This document shows, in pieces, positions 56,086 to 63,579 of a stretch of 64,000 bases of DNA. Source of the DNA: a virus. Every line of letters begins with the position of its first letter. The first letter of the stretch is position 1. The DNA lies in the IMG/VR virus record IMGVR_UViG_3300024329_000004, positions 62,001 to 126,000 of that record; one strand, 5' to 3'. Position numbers and translations under genes: made by a program. The notes beneath the pieces were generated by a model. The model saw only the letters and a list, made by a program, of their open reading frames with translations. It searched no databases and was not told the DNA's origin.

Positions 56086-56674
56086 ACAATTCTATGTCAT
56101 CCAGATCGTCTGACTGTGGTCTATATAAAAGCTTATCATAATATTTATCCGTCTTTGGTTCTCTATCTCCTAAAAACTTCTTGAGATGGGCAGCATATAC
56201 TCCCCTGGATTGATAATAATATTTGCCAGAAGAATATACACTTCTGCTTGAGAGTTCAAATATATCTTTAAAATTCTTTTCGATTAAGAAATCTTGTATA
56301 TTATTAAATAGATCTATTACCTCTGTCTTGGTTTTAACACACATTACAGAATCAACTGAGATCATATAAGATTCCCATTTAGAATCTATTTGATTCTGAA
56401 AATCTTTCATAGATTTATAGTTCTTTCTAGTAAGACCGAATGTTGTAGTTCTATTATTAAAGTCTTTTGAAAACTTCATACCGAAGAGATATCTTTTTAA
56501 GAAATCTATGTTGTCATGAAACTTAGTAATTCTTATTTGATACCTTGGCATATCCTCGTCGAACTTAACGTCATGAATTATTCCATAAACGGGAAATACA
56601 ATGTGAGAATGTCTAGTGTTGGATATAAGGGCATGTATTCTTTCACCCTTTGAAAATAACTTATGCCTTATCAT
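56084..56674 (-). CDS. Hypothetical 196-residue protein upstream of the hub block
   Basis: A basic, aromatic-rich protein (many Lys, Tyr and Phe) with a beta-type N-terminal segment (IVFPVYGIIHDVKFDE) and an acidic end (DDLDDIEL). It is coupled to the upstream gene by a one-base overlap. No family is recognised. In T4 small hub-assembly genes (26, 51) lie in this kind of position, but I see no sequence similarity. Confidence 0.55.
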   Translation of the reverse strand: MIRHKLFSKGERIHALISNTRHSHIVFPVYGIIHDVKFDEDMPRYQIRITKFHDNIDFLKRYLFGMKFSKDFNNRTTTFGLTRKNYKSMKDFQNQIDSKWESYMISVDSVMCVKTKTEVIDLFNNIQDFLIEKNFKDIFELSSRSVYSSGKYYYQSRGVYAAHLKKFLGDREPKTDKYYDKLLYRPQSDDLDDIEL

Positions 56675-57075
56675 TATAGATCGATTATCTTGACGCTTTC
56701 GAATCTTTTAAGAACGCCTTTAGGATAATCATCTCTGTTAATGACTGTTAAGTTTAGTGATGCATCAGGTTCTATTGTTTCTTTTAAAAATAATTTAAAG
56801 TTGTCAATAGTTTCTGCATCTAAATTTTTAAATAAGTAAATGATTTTTTCTAAGTCGGCATTCTTATTTAGAACATTAATGAAAGAATCTCTTATTGCAA
56901 GACCAATTACAGAGCGATGTGGTTCAGTGTCATAGGGATCTGATTTAACTAGCTTATTTCTAATGCTATAGAAATCTATAACCGTTTCTCCTGGGTTGTT
57001 TCTACAGAATTTATTAAATTCCTTTCTACTATTACACCATACACATTCTATTGTAATTTCAGTCGTTGTTGTCAT
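56674..57075 (-). CDS. Hypothetical 133-residue protein
   Basis: Begins with a Cys pair (ECVWC, residues 10-14) and a basic stretch, followed by a helical segment (LEKIIYLFKNLDAETIDNFKLF). It overlaps both neighbours by a few bases, so it belongs to one operon running from 58268 to 56084. Function unknown. Confidence 0.6.
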   Translation of the reverse strand: MTTTTEITIECVWCNSRKEFNKFCRNNPGETVIDFYSIRNKLVKSDPYDTEPHRSVIGLAIRDSFINVLNKNADLEKIIYLFKNLDAETIDNFKLFLKETIEPDASLNLTVINRDDYPKGVLKRFESVKIIDL

Positions 57076-57386
57076 CTTATCAATTTCTCCAATTCTTTAA
57101 TTTTAGTTTGTAAAGTTTGGATTTTATGTTTTGTTTCGATGGTAGAGGGACTGTAATTAGTTCCCCATTCAGTGACCACCTTTATTTGATTAGATTGTTT
57201 TGAATTACCAAAATCTAATCCGACATCGATACAGATATCTCTGATAAAATTTAATCTATCATCGATACCTTTATCAAAATCATAGACAATAACTGACTCG
57301 TATTTCTCACCAGCCGCATTGATGTTATCATCTGTTACGGTTTTAATTACACCGTTATCTGCTATCTTAAGAGTTATCTCCTGCAT
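57072..57386 (-). CDS. Hypothetical 104-residue protein
   Basis: A beta-alpha protein with IKVVTEWGTNYS in the middle and a C-terminal helix likely to coil (KIQTLQTKIKELEKLIR). It overlaps the next gene by 4 bases and the previous one by 20. Function unknown. Confidence 0.6.
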   Translation of the reverse strand: MQEITLKIADNGVIKTVTDDNINAAGEKYESVIVYDFDKGIDDRLNFIRDICIDVGLDFGNSKQSNQIKVVTEWGTNYSPSTIETKHKIQTLQTKIKELEKLIR

Positions 57387-57753
57387 TTAGTCTTTCTTCT
57401 AGGGATTGTTGAACTTTCTTGTATATTTTCCTAGCCGCTTTTCTATCAGCTCTATAAGTTTCTTTATCTTTGATTGTAGTCATTGCGAAGGCTTCTTCTA
57501 ATAAATCAATCTCTTCTTTATTATAACCCACCTTAGTCCATGTTTCCTTTAATGAATTAAGCTTTGAACCTAACTGCTCTTCAATTTGGTCATTGACTTT
57601 TTTCTCATGAGCCTCTTGGAATTGTTTTCCTTCCTCCTGTTTCATGGCGTACCACGCTATTCCTTTTTCAGAGAATCTTCCCCATTCGTTTTTAGCTTTT
57701 AATAACCCAGCTCTTTTATAGGTGTCTCTTCTGTATTTTCTTGCTTGACTCAT
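57367..57753 (-). CDS. Hypothetical charged helical protein, 128 residues
   Basis: Highly charged and helical, with a strongly basic N-terminus (MSQARKYRRDTYKRAG) and KADRKAARKIYKK-type repeats near the end. It could bind nucleic acid or act as a scaffold, but nothing specific is recognised. It overlaps both neighbours. Confidence 0.6.
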   Translation of the reverse strand: MSQARKYRRDTYKRAGLLKAKNEWGRFSEKGIAWYAMKQEEGKQFQEAHEKKVNDQIEEQLGSKLNSLKETWTKVGYNKEEIDLLEEAFAMTTIKDKETYRADRKAARKIYKKVQQSLEERLNAGDNS

Positions 57754-58268
57754 AGTTTATAATAATTAGTTACAAATTCAGTTATTTGTTCGTTTAAAAA
57801 TTCTTGTAGGTTATTTATCTCTATTTGAGAAACAGCTGATTTAGAGATCTCTTCTAAGATTTGTTCTTTTTCTTCTTCAGAGTTTTCAACTAGCATGTTA
57901 AATATTTCTTTCTTAGGAAGATTAATTCCTACGCTTAATTGAAATGATTCGACATTCTTAGCAGATAAAGTTTTAATTAATTGACCAAGGGGAGAAGTAT
58001 TTTCTTTAACTTCTACCTTTTTTTCAATTTCTTTAACGGGAGCTTTTTTAGGCGTAGGTGTAGTTCCTACAAGCTCGACTCCAGGAAATGGTAATCCTTC
58101 AGTAGTTATTAGTTCTAAAAACTCAGGTAATACTTTGTTGAATATTTTAGATCCATCTTTAAAGTAAGTAAATTCAGAATCTTTAGATTCTACCTCAACC
58201 ACTTTACCAAAATTATCTCCCTTTTTCCACTGATATTTTACAATATCTTTTTCTTCAGTTGTTTGCAT
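57750..58268 (-). CDS. Hypothetical 172-residue protein with KOW/SH3-like start and acidic helices
   Basis: The first ~55 residues (YQWKKGDNFGKVVEVESKD) look like a small SH3-type barrel. A Pro/Lys linker (TPTPKKAPVKEIEKK) and a helical, acidic C-terminus follow. It opens the operon of small genes running to 56084. Function unknown; a hub-assembly role is possible from position only. Confidence 0.58.
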   Translation of the reverse strand: MQTTEEKDIVKYQWKKGDNFGKVVEVESKDSEFTYFKDGSKIFNKVLPEFLELITTEGLPFPGVELVGTTPTPKKAPVKEIEKKVEVKENTSPLGQLIKTLSAKNVESFQLSVGINLPKKEIFNMLVENSEEEKEQILEEISKSAVSQIEINNLQEFLNEQITEFVTNYYKL

Positions 58269-58301
58269 GATTTAACCTATTTTATTATTATACACCTAAA
58301 C

Positions 58302-58517
58302 TTAGAAAAGTTTAAGCTGTGGTATAATATAGAAGGTATTAGATTCTCCTTCTTGATAGAACTTTATAAAGTCGTTTATAAAGGCATGGGATGTAGATGG
58401 TCCTATCATTGCCTCTGTCTTTTTAATATACCTTCTAAAAAACTCATGGCTTCCATGTTCTTTTAAATAGTCTTCTAGGCGGTTTACTTCTGGTAAGTTT
58501 ATTTTATTAATGCTCAT
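58302..58517 (-). CDS. Hypothetical 71-residue protein
   Basis: A small helical protein (NRLEDYLKEHGSHEFFRRYI) whose start overlaps the dCMP deaminase gene by 11 bases, so the two are co-translated. No family recognised. Confidence 0.55.
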   Translation of the reverse strand: MSINKINLPEVNRLEDYLKEHGSHEFFRRYIKKTEAMIGPSTSHAFINDFIKFYQEGESNTFYIIPQLKLF

Positions 58518-59013
58518 TCCATACGATTACTTGTTCAACAATAATTCCTGCCTTTTTTAATAAAGAAATACCTGACAGATCTCTATATCCTTCACAGTAG
58601 AATACTTTTTCTACACCAGCTTGTATAATTAACTTAGCGCATTCAAAGCATGGAGAAGTAGTAGTATATAGGATCGATCCTTTCGAAGTAAGTGTAGATT
58701 TTGAAATCTTCATTAGTGCATTTGATTCTGCATGTAAGACTTCTTGTTTAGTAACTTGTTTAGAACAACAAGTATCTTCACATTCATATCCTTTTTCTAT
58801 TAAAATTTCTTTGTGATCAGGATTATCTATATTTCTAGTTTGAGTTTCTTCACATTGATTATCAAAACCATGTGGAGTTCCATTATATCCAAATGAAACA
58901 ATCTGCTCGTCTTTAACTACTATACAGCCGACTTTCCTTCTCTCAGCATAACTAAGTTTAGAAATTTGATATGCTATTTGCATGTATATTACGTCTACTG
59001 AAATTCTTGGCAT
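58507..59013 (-). CDS. cd: Deoxycytidylate (dCMP) deaminase
   Basis: The 168-residue protein has the zinc-dependent cytidine/dCMP deaminase signature: H94-A-E96 and P121-C122-x2-C125. The N-terminal AERRKVGCIVVKD and SFGYNGTPHGFDN are typical of dCMP deaminases including T4 Cd. It converts dCMP to dUMP for dTTP synthesis, which suits an AT-rich genome. Extra cysteines (C78, C82, C83) before the HAE motif may bind a second zinc. A terminator precedes the gene, so its own promoter must lie within ~15 bp of the start or upstream read-through is used. Confidence 0.93.
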   Translation of the reverse strand: MPRISVDVIYMQIAYQISKLSYAERRKVGCIVVKDEQIVSFGYNGTPHGFDNQCEETQTRNIDNPDHKEILIEKGYECEDTCCSKQVTKQEVLHAESNALMKISKSTLTSKGSILYTTTSPCFECAKLIIQAGVEKVFYCEGYRDLSGISLLKKAGIIVEQVIVWNEH

Positions 59014-59023
59014 ATTACTTTAT

Positions 59024-59062
59024 AAATAAAAAGGGTCCATGTATTATACATGAACCCTTTAA
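59024..59062 (-). terminator. Intrinsic terminator after the acidic cargo gene
   Basis: The minus strand forms a long hairpin (AAAGGGTTCATGTA / TACATGGACCCTTT, with one mismatch) followed by TTATTTAT. It separates the acidic cargo gene from the dCMP deaminase gene. Confidence 0.88.
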
Positions 59063-59087
59063 AAAGTTTATATTGTTAATTTTAATA

Positions 59088-60113
59088 TTAAGCTTCTGGA
59101 GTTTCCTCACCAACAGCTGAATCAGATTCTTTCATCTCATTCACTTTCTTAGAATATGCTTCGATCATTTCATTACATGCAGCTTCATAAGCTTCAACTG
59201 AATAATCTTCTTTCATTTCTTTAAGGCATTGAGCAGCCATTCCGCCAACTAATGCAGCATTTTCTTTCATATAAGTTTCAACAGTATGCTCATCATGTGC
59301 ATCGTCTTCCCATGCTTTAGCTTCATTTTTACAAGATTCGTAAACCTCTTTTAACATATCAGAAACTAGTGCTGTTTCTTCCTCTTCTTCAGCAACCTCT
59401 TCAGTTTCTTCTTCAGCAACTTCTTTAGTTTCTTCTTCAGCAACAACTTCTTCAGTTTCTTCTTCAGCAACTTCTTCAGTTTCTTCAGCTTCAGAAATTT
59501 CTTCATTTCCAGCAGCATCAACAGTGTCTTCTAATTCAGCTTCTAATTCGTCTGATTTGTCTTCAGGAGTTTCACAGTCATTATCAACTACTTCAGTTTC
59601 ATCTTTTAAATCTTCAGCAGGTAAACCAGCTTCTTCACCAGATTCAGTTACTGCTTCGATGTTTTCAACTATTTCATCTTCGATTACTTCTTCAGATTCT
59701 TTAATACCTAAGAAATCGGCAGCAGCTGCCTTTAATTCGTCATAAGTATATTTGCCTGCTAGAGCGTCATCAAGAATTGTTCCTCCTTTTTTACCAATCG
59801 CGTATAATGATACGTGATCAAATCCTAACCAAGGTCCAACGAATTCGTCTGATGCTTTTAAACCTAAATCAACGGATAGTGTCCATGATAAAGATCTTCT
59901 TCCTAGGAATTGGTCATTGTAACCTAATTTTCCAGCTTTAATATAACCGGATGCGTTTACTGCTTCTTCTATAGCATCACCGTTTCCTTGAACTTCTTCC
60001 GCTTTTTCTTCAGATTGTTCAACTGGCTCAGCTGTTGCAACTACGTCTTGTTGCACCTCCTCAGTTCTATCCATCTCAGATAAAAACTGTTCAAATGATT
60101 TTAATTTTGCCAT
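59088..60113 (-). CDS. Acidic internal head protein with capsid-targeting-type leader and Glu-rich repeats
   Basis: The 341-residue protein begins MAKLKSFEQFLSEM (F7-E8-Q9-F10, L-S-E13|M14). Residues ~55-145 include a compact module (NASGYIKAGKLGYNDQFLGR). Residues ~150-245 are extremely acidic with short repeats of the EETEEVAEE type. The C-terminal ~100 residues are helical. It has its own GATATATA box 40 bp upstream and a strong terminator, so it is probably an abundant single-gene product. Very acidic packaged proteins can fill or scaffold the prohead; its true role is unknown. Confidence 0.72.
   Translation of the reverse strand: MAKLKSFEQFLSEMDRTEEVQQDVVATAEPVEQSEEKAEEVQGNGDAIEEAVNASGYIKAGKLGYNDQFLGRRSLSWTLSVDLGLKASDEFVGPWLGFDHVSLYAIGKKGGTILDDALAGKYTYDELKAAAADFLGIKESEEVIEDEIVENIEAVTESGEEAGLPAEDLKDETEVVDNDCETPEDKSDELEAELEDTVDAAGNEEISEAEETEEVAEEETEEVVAEEETKEVAEEETEEVAEEEEETALVSDMLKEVYESCKNEAKAWEDDAHDEHTVETYMKENAALVGGMAAQCLKEMKEDYSVEAYEAACNEMIEAYSKKVNEMKESDSAVGEETPEA
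59391..59490. repeat. Tandem Glu-rich coding repeat
   Basis: Several imperfect copies of a ~24-27 base unit (plus strand TCTTCAGCAACTTCTTCAGT) encode EETEEVAEE-type repeats in the acidic cargo protein. It is a coding microrepeat, likely variable between strains. Confidence 0.8.
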
Positions 60114-60153
60114 AATTTTTTATTTTATTTGTTTTATTGTATTAATTACTATC

Positions 60154-60161
60154 TATATATC
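60154..60161 (-). promoter_or_regulatory. GATATATA late-promoter-type box before the acidic cargo gene
   Basis: An exact GATATATA on the minus strand, 40 bp before the start at 60113, directly after the previous gene. Confidence 0.55.
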
Positions 60162-60166
60162 CCTTT

Positions 60167-60649
60167 TTATAGGGTTTTAATCTTATTTTGTTTCATCCAG
60201 GCTTCTAGCTCTTTAACTGCTCTATCGAATACCCTGTTTCTATCAATTTTTAATTCAAATGAATTAAAGTAATTTTTCATCATATAATACGCAGGTTCTA
60301 CGCTTTCATCATTCGCTGCTAGATCTTCTACGTGTTTAGAAACTTCATACGCATAATATGCAGATTTTTCAGCCATAGGGTTTGTCATTGCTTGATAGAA
60401 TTGTCCACCATAGAATTTACCTACTATGTCTCCGAATTTTTCTTTCATTTCTATCCATGAAATTCCTTCTAATCCAATCCATAATTTGGCTTGAACAGAT
60501 TTCGTATCTTTTCTAATAAAACCGGCCTTAGCCATTTCTTTAGATATATCTTTAATTTTCTTAGGAATTGGTAATTTACCAAACTCTTTTTCCCATGTAG
60601 AAATTTCTTTGTCGTTTACAAAGGATTCAAATAGCTTTATGTGTTTCAT
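60167..60649 (-). CDS. Putative internal head protein with variant capsid-targeting leader
   Basis: The 160-residue protein starts MKHIKLFESFVNDKE: F7-E8-S9-F10 and V-N, but D instead of E at position 13, so cleavage may be weak or shifted. The mature part is helical with aromatic residues (GGQFYQAMTNPMAEKSAYYAYE). Its start overlaps the upstream Cys-rich gene by 4 bases. Function unknown. Confidence 0.65.
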   Translation of the reverse strand: MKHIKLFESFVNDKEISTWEKEFGKLPIPKKIKDISKEMAKAGFIRKDTKSVQAKLWIGLEGISWIEMKEKFGDIVGKFYGGQFYQAMTNPMAEKSAYYAYEVSKHVEDLAANDESVEPAYYMMKNYFNSFELKIDRNRVFDRAVKELEAWMKQNKIKTL

Positions 60650-60990
60650 TTTTTAGTTATTTGTATTTTCAAAGAAGAAGTACCCTGTATAATTCTATGA
60701 TACTCTCCTGCATTTACTTCTATATATCCTTTTAATTCTATAGGGAGCTTATTATCATATTGGAACTTCCAATCATTTTCGTTTAAAGCTTCGATAACCC
60801 TGTCCTCCTCGTCGAAGTGCCATTTAAAAAGATGTTCAGGTTGGTTTGGTAAGAATTCTCTAATGATTATATTTTTTGAAACAGTCGTCTCCGTAAAGGG
60901 TAATGTTTTATCATCGACCATGGATATCATTTCTTCCATGGACATTTCTCCACAACCGCAACTTTTACATTTACAATCTTTATCTACCAT
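60646..60990 (-). CDS. Hypothetical 114-residue protein with Cys-rich N-terminus
   Basis: The start MVDKDCKCKSCGCGEMSMEE has four closely spaced cysteines that could bind a metal. The rest is a small beta-rich domain (LFKWHFDEEDR, ELKGYIEVNAGEYHRIIQG) that resembles a cupin-like or sandwich fold. It overlaps both neighbours within an apparent operon 61523-60167. Family not identified. Confidence 0.58.
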   Translation of the reverse strand: MVDKDCKCKSCGCGEMSMEEMISMVDDKTLPFTETTVSKNIIIREFLPNQPEHLFKWHFDEEDRVIEALNENDWKFQYDNKLPIELKGYIEVNAGEYHRIIQGTSSLKIQITKK

Positions 60991-61523
60991 GGTTGATCAC
61001 TTTTTATACCAAGCTGTTTTCCAAAAAGAGTAGGTCCGTAACATGCCCAAAATCCCGCCTTAGTCGGATCCATCTTAGCCATTTTATCACAACCGTGTCT
61101 AGCCCAAAAGTTAGCTGCTCTTCCCGGGTCGTCGTTCTTAATAGTAGATGAAGGATCTCCCCATTCTAATTTCTTAGCAATGATGTTTCCTTCTTTATCA
61201 GTTCTTCCACTATTTCTGTAAACTATGAATTTCTTATTTCCACCCCTTGTTGGTGAATCTAATTTTACATTCTTTTGATTTCCTCCTCTAGGTTTATAGA
61301 CTGCTTTAGTTCCTACTTCTAGATTTTTAGCCATCCATCCTGAAGGACCCTTTAAGATAATATTGTTTTTATCCCAATATTGCTTTACTTCTTCAAATAA
61401 TTCAATATATGCATCGCTTCCTAAACGAAAGAATGAATTAGTAAGATCTAATCCTTCTTCAATGTGAGCTTTTAATTCGGGGGAAACTTCGTTCCAATCT
61501 TCAAATGTCTTTATAAACTTCAT
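60984..61523 (-). CDS. Phage protein with RHxC-type zinc-like motif and leader-like N-terminus
   Basis: The 179-residue protein begins MKFIKTFEDWNEV, with F7-E8-D9-W10 like the cargo leaders. The C-terminal third has LEWGDPSSTIKNDDPGRAAN, then FWARHGCDKMAKMDP and AGFWACYGP. This recalls a short module common in marine phage proteins (GD...IKK...FRARHxC...WSC) that probably binds zinc through two Cys and a His. The function of that module is not known to me. A GATATATA box lies 4 bases before the start. Confidence 0.6.
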   Translation of the reverse strand: MKFIKTFEDWNEVSPELKAHIEEGLDLTNSFFRLGSDAYIELFEEVKQYWDKNNIILKGPSGWMAKNLEVGTKAVYKPRGGNQKNVKLDSPTRGGNKKFIVYRNSGRTDKEGNIIAKKLEWGDPSSTIKNDDPGRAANFWARHGCDKMAKMDPTKAGFWACYGPTLFGKQLGIKSDQPW

Positions 61524-61527
61524 AACT

Positions 61528-61535
61528 TATATATC
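61528..61535 (-). promoter_or_regulatory. GATATATA late-promoter-type box before the RHxC gene
   Basis: An exact GATATATA on the minus strand, only 4 bases before the start at 61523 and touching the stop of the UV endonuclease gene. Confidence 0.5.
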
Positions 61536-62467
61536 TATGATAGAACGAGCTCCTTTAAAAACTCCTGCTTGTATCGCTGTAGGGCAAGTTCTTTCGCCTT
61601 TGCTTCGAGTTCGATATCTAGATCCATACCATACGTTTCAATGTGATCATATACATAATCAGCATGTGCACGTTTATTGCCTTGTGTAGCATCTTCGTGT
61701 ATTTGTTTACATGAAGAATAGTGGCATAGTTGGCGAATTCCTTTAGGCCATGATTTAGCTGCAAGTTCTAGAGCTTCTTTTTCTGGCATTGAATCTTCGT
61801 AGCACCAGTGATGATGATAGTCAAATGTGATTGGAGTTTTACCCGTTAATAGATGTATGTCATATAAATCCTGTACCGAATACTGTGCTGTTTTGTCATC
61901 GTTTTCGATAACTAGACGATTCGCTGCACCTGGAGTAAGTCGCTTGAAATTTTCAGCAAATCTTTTCTTAGTAGCTTCTTTATCGTCGTAGGTTCCGCCG
62001 ATGTGAATATTGATAGCAGCATAAGGAGTTTGTGGTAAATCTAGCATATCCATTATTTCGCCGTGTTGACGTAAATCTTTAAGGGCTTTGATAACTACCT
62101 TTTCATTCGGAGAAGCAAGAACATTGAAAGGACCTGGATGGAATGTCAATCTTTGGCCATATTGTTTAGCAAGTTTACCTGCACCTTTCATTAGATTACA
62201 CACTTTGTCATAATCAGGAAGTTCAGATAATTCGTATTCCGACATCCATGGAAATAGATTACTTGACATACGATACATTGTTATGTCGTTCTTGTAATTC
62301 CACTTGATAATTTCTATCATGTCCTTGATATTTAACACTGCAAGTTCTGATGCGTATTTAATACCTTTTTCCATGAAGGTTCTTTTAATCATTTTTCTAC
62401 CAACATATATGTTCGATTCTTTTTTAAGAGTCATGTTGATACAACAATATCCGTAGTCTGCTGCCAT
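61535..62467 (-). CDS. uvdE: UV-damage endonuclease (UvdE/UVDE family)
   Basis: The 310-residue TIM-barrel enzyme shows the UVDE hallmarks: YRMSSNLFPW, RLTFHPGPFNVLAS, AINIHIGGTYDDK, LVIENDDK, ITFDYHHHWC and HADYV. These carry the metal-binding His, Glu and Asp residues. It nicks DNA 5' of UV photoproducts and other lesions to start alternative excision repair, in the role that T4 fills with DenV. Such a gene fits a phage exposed to sunlight. It ends an operon with two small genes driven by a repeated promoter-like unit. Confidence 0.93.
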   Translation of the reverse strand: MAADYGYCCINMTLKKESNIYVGRKMIKRTFMEKGIKYASELAVLNIKDMIEIIKWNYKNDITMYRMSSNLFPWMSEYELSELPDYDKVCNLMKGAGKLAKQYGQRLTFHPGPFNVLASPNEKVVIKALKDLRQHGEIMDMLDLPQTPYAAINIHIGGTYDDKEATKKRFAENFKRLTPGAANRLVIENDDKTAQYSVQDLYDIHLLTGKTPITFDYHHHWCYEDSMPEKEALELAAKSWPKGIRQLCHYSSCKQIHEDATQGNKRAHADYVYDHIETYGMDLDIELEAKAKELALQRYKQEFLKELVLS

Positions 62468-62477
62468 ATATTTTATA

Positions 62478-62720
62478 TTAAGAGTTTGTATTAAGTTTCT
62501 TTTTTACTTCTTTGACCGTTCGTTCGGCCATGCATGCTTCTTCTAACGTAAATACATCGAAATCCATAAAAAGTAATCGGTCTTCAGTCTGAACAAACAG
62601 ATTGTCACCAATTACTTCATATCCATTTTGTCTGTATACTACACTGTCTTCTATTCGTACGACATGAGTCGTGCCTTCGATTCTAGCAATGCGTTCATAC
62701 ATTGAAATCATTAGTCCCAT
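62478..62720 (-). CDS. Hypothetical 80-residue protein
   Basis: A small beta-type protein (THVVRIEDSVVYRQNGYEVIG, cited in part) with an N-terminus offering three possible Met starts (M1, M4, M7). It overlaps its upstream neighbour by 10 bases and precedes uvdE by 10. No family recognised. Confidence 0.6.
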   Translation of the reverse strand: MGLMISMYERIARIEGTTHVVRIEDSVVYRQNGYEVIGDNLFVQTEDRLLFMDFDVFTLEEACMAERTVKEVKKKLNTNS

Positions 62721-63124
62721 TGCTTTTCAAATTCGTACCAATGATCTGTTTCTGCACAACACTTGAGTCCGTCGACAATAAGCATATCAATTTCAGAAGC
62801 GGAGAGAGTGTCGAACCATGCGCTAATGATACCTTCTAAAAGAGGAAGAGTTTCCTCAGATGTCATTGAATTGCGACCCATGTTAGAATAAATGTATTCT
62901 TCCTGTGCTTGTCTAACAATTGCTCCACCAATTCTAATTGCTACATCACCGTTATCGTTAAATCGCCTTCCTGAAAAGTATTCGCCATCTCCGAACTTTT
63001 CGAAAATATCCTTTTCTGGATGTCTCATTTTAAAGATTCCAATTTGAGTAGTGAGATGTGGGATAATAGATTTTGCAGGTTCATACCAACTAATTCCGTT
63101 TGCTTTGATTGATTCTAAGTTCAT
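62711..63124 (-). CDS. Hypothetical 137-residue protein, first gene of the uvdE operon
   Basis: An alpha-beta protein with the segment GDGEYFSGRRFNDNGDVAIR and C-terminal helices with a Cys pair (KCCAETDHWYEF). Its start is 20 bp downstream of a promoter-like repeat (63144-63205), so it probably belongs to an early or middle transcript. No family is recognised. Confidence 0.6.
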   Translation of the reverse strand: MNLESIKANGISWYEPAKSIIPHLTTQIGIFKMRHPEKDIFEKFGDGEYFSGRRFNDNGDVAIRIGGAIVRQAQEEYIYSNMGRNSMTSEETLPLLEGIISAWFDTLSASEIDMLIVDGLKCCAETDHWYEFEKQWD

Positions 63125-63143
63125 GTGTTTGTTTTAATTATTA

Positions 63144-63205
63144 ATTACTATACTAATATAAGCAAAATACTTGAGATAAAAAAACATTTTACTGTTTATT
63201 TTTAA
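63144..63205 (-). promoter_or_regulatory. Promoter-like repeat, copy 1
   Basis: This ~60 bp unit is nearly identical to copy 2 at 63580-63641. On the minus strand it contains TATCTCA, TTTTGCTTATATTAGTATAG and TAAT, ending 20 bp before a start codon. It differs from the GATATATA box, so I infer another promoter class, probably early or middle. The upstream end runs into the stop of the 45-residue gene. Confidence 0.6.
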
Positions 63206-63339
63206 TCTTCTTTATTTTTATGCTTATTCTTTCTTCGATACTTTTTCTTGTTTCTCACAGGAGTAGGCATACGAAGGGCATCAAGCCACTCTTGTAATGT
63301 TAAATTTACTTCTTTTAATTTCTTACCCTTGTTTTCCAT
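63202..63339 (-). CDS. Small basic protein, 45 residues
   Basis: An ATG at 63339 overlaps the TAA stop of the upstream gene by one base (TAATG), so translation is coupled. The product is MENKGKKLKEVNLTLQEWLD, then ALRMPTPVRN and a highly basic tail (KKKYRRKNKHKNKED). The tail suggests RNA or DNA binding. It fills what would otherwise be an empty 215-base gap. It resembles no family that I can name. Confidence 0.6.
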   Translation of the reverse strand: MENKGKKLKEVNLTLQEWLDALRMPTPVRNKKKYRRKNKHKNKED

Positions 63340-63563
63340 TACCTTTCTAAGATTACAAAATCTCCAAACGCTTCGTCAAATACCTTAATAAGATTTTCAT
63401 AGTCTCCTCCTGTCATTTGAGAATAAAGAGTTTCCCAATCCTTTCCAAGATCTTTTGAAAAACTTTTTGCGTAGGCTAATAGCATGAAGGCATTTCCTTC
63501 AGGACCCGTTAAGTCGATTATTACAGGATTTGATTGATGTTTGTGAAGTTTTTTTCTGATCAT
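63339..63563 (-). CDS. Conserved small phage protein (IDLTGPEGNAF type), 74 residues
   Basis: The motif IDLTGPEGNAFMLLAYA followed by a helical stretch and FGDFVILER belongs to a small protein family that I recognise from other large phages, without known function. Its start is 17 bp after a promoter-like repeat (63580-63641). Confidence 0.7.
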   Translation of the reverse strand: MIRKKLHKHQSNPVIIDLTGPEGNAFMLLAYAKSFSKDLGKDWETLYSQMTGGDYENLIKVFDEAFGDFVILER

Positions 63564-63579
63564 TATTATTGCTTGATTG

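Noticed and set aside
59391-59490. Short regularly spaced repeats that might suggest CRISPR
   Set aside because: The repeats are in frame, imperfect, without spacers, and encode Glu-rich protein sequence.
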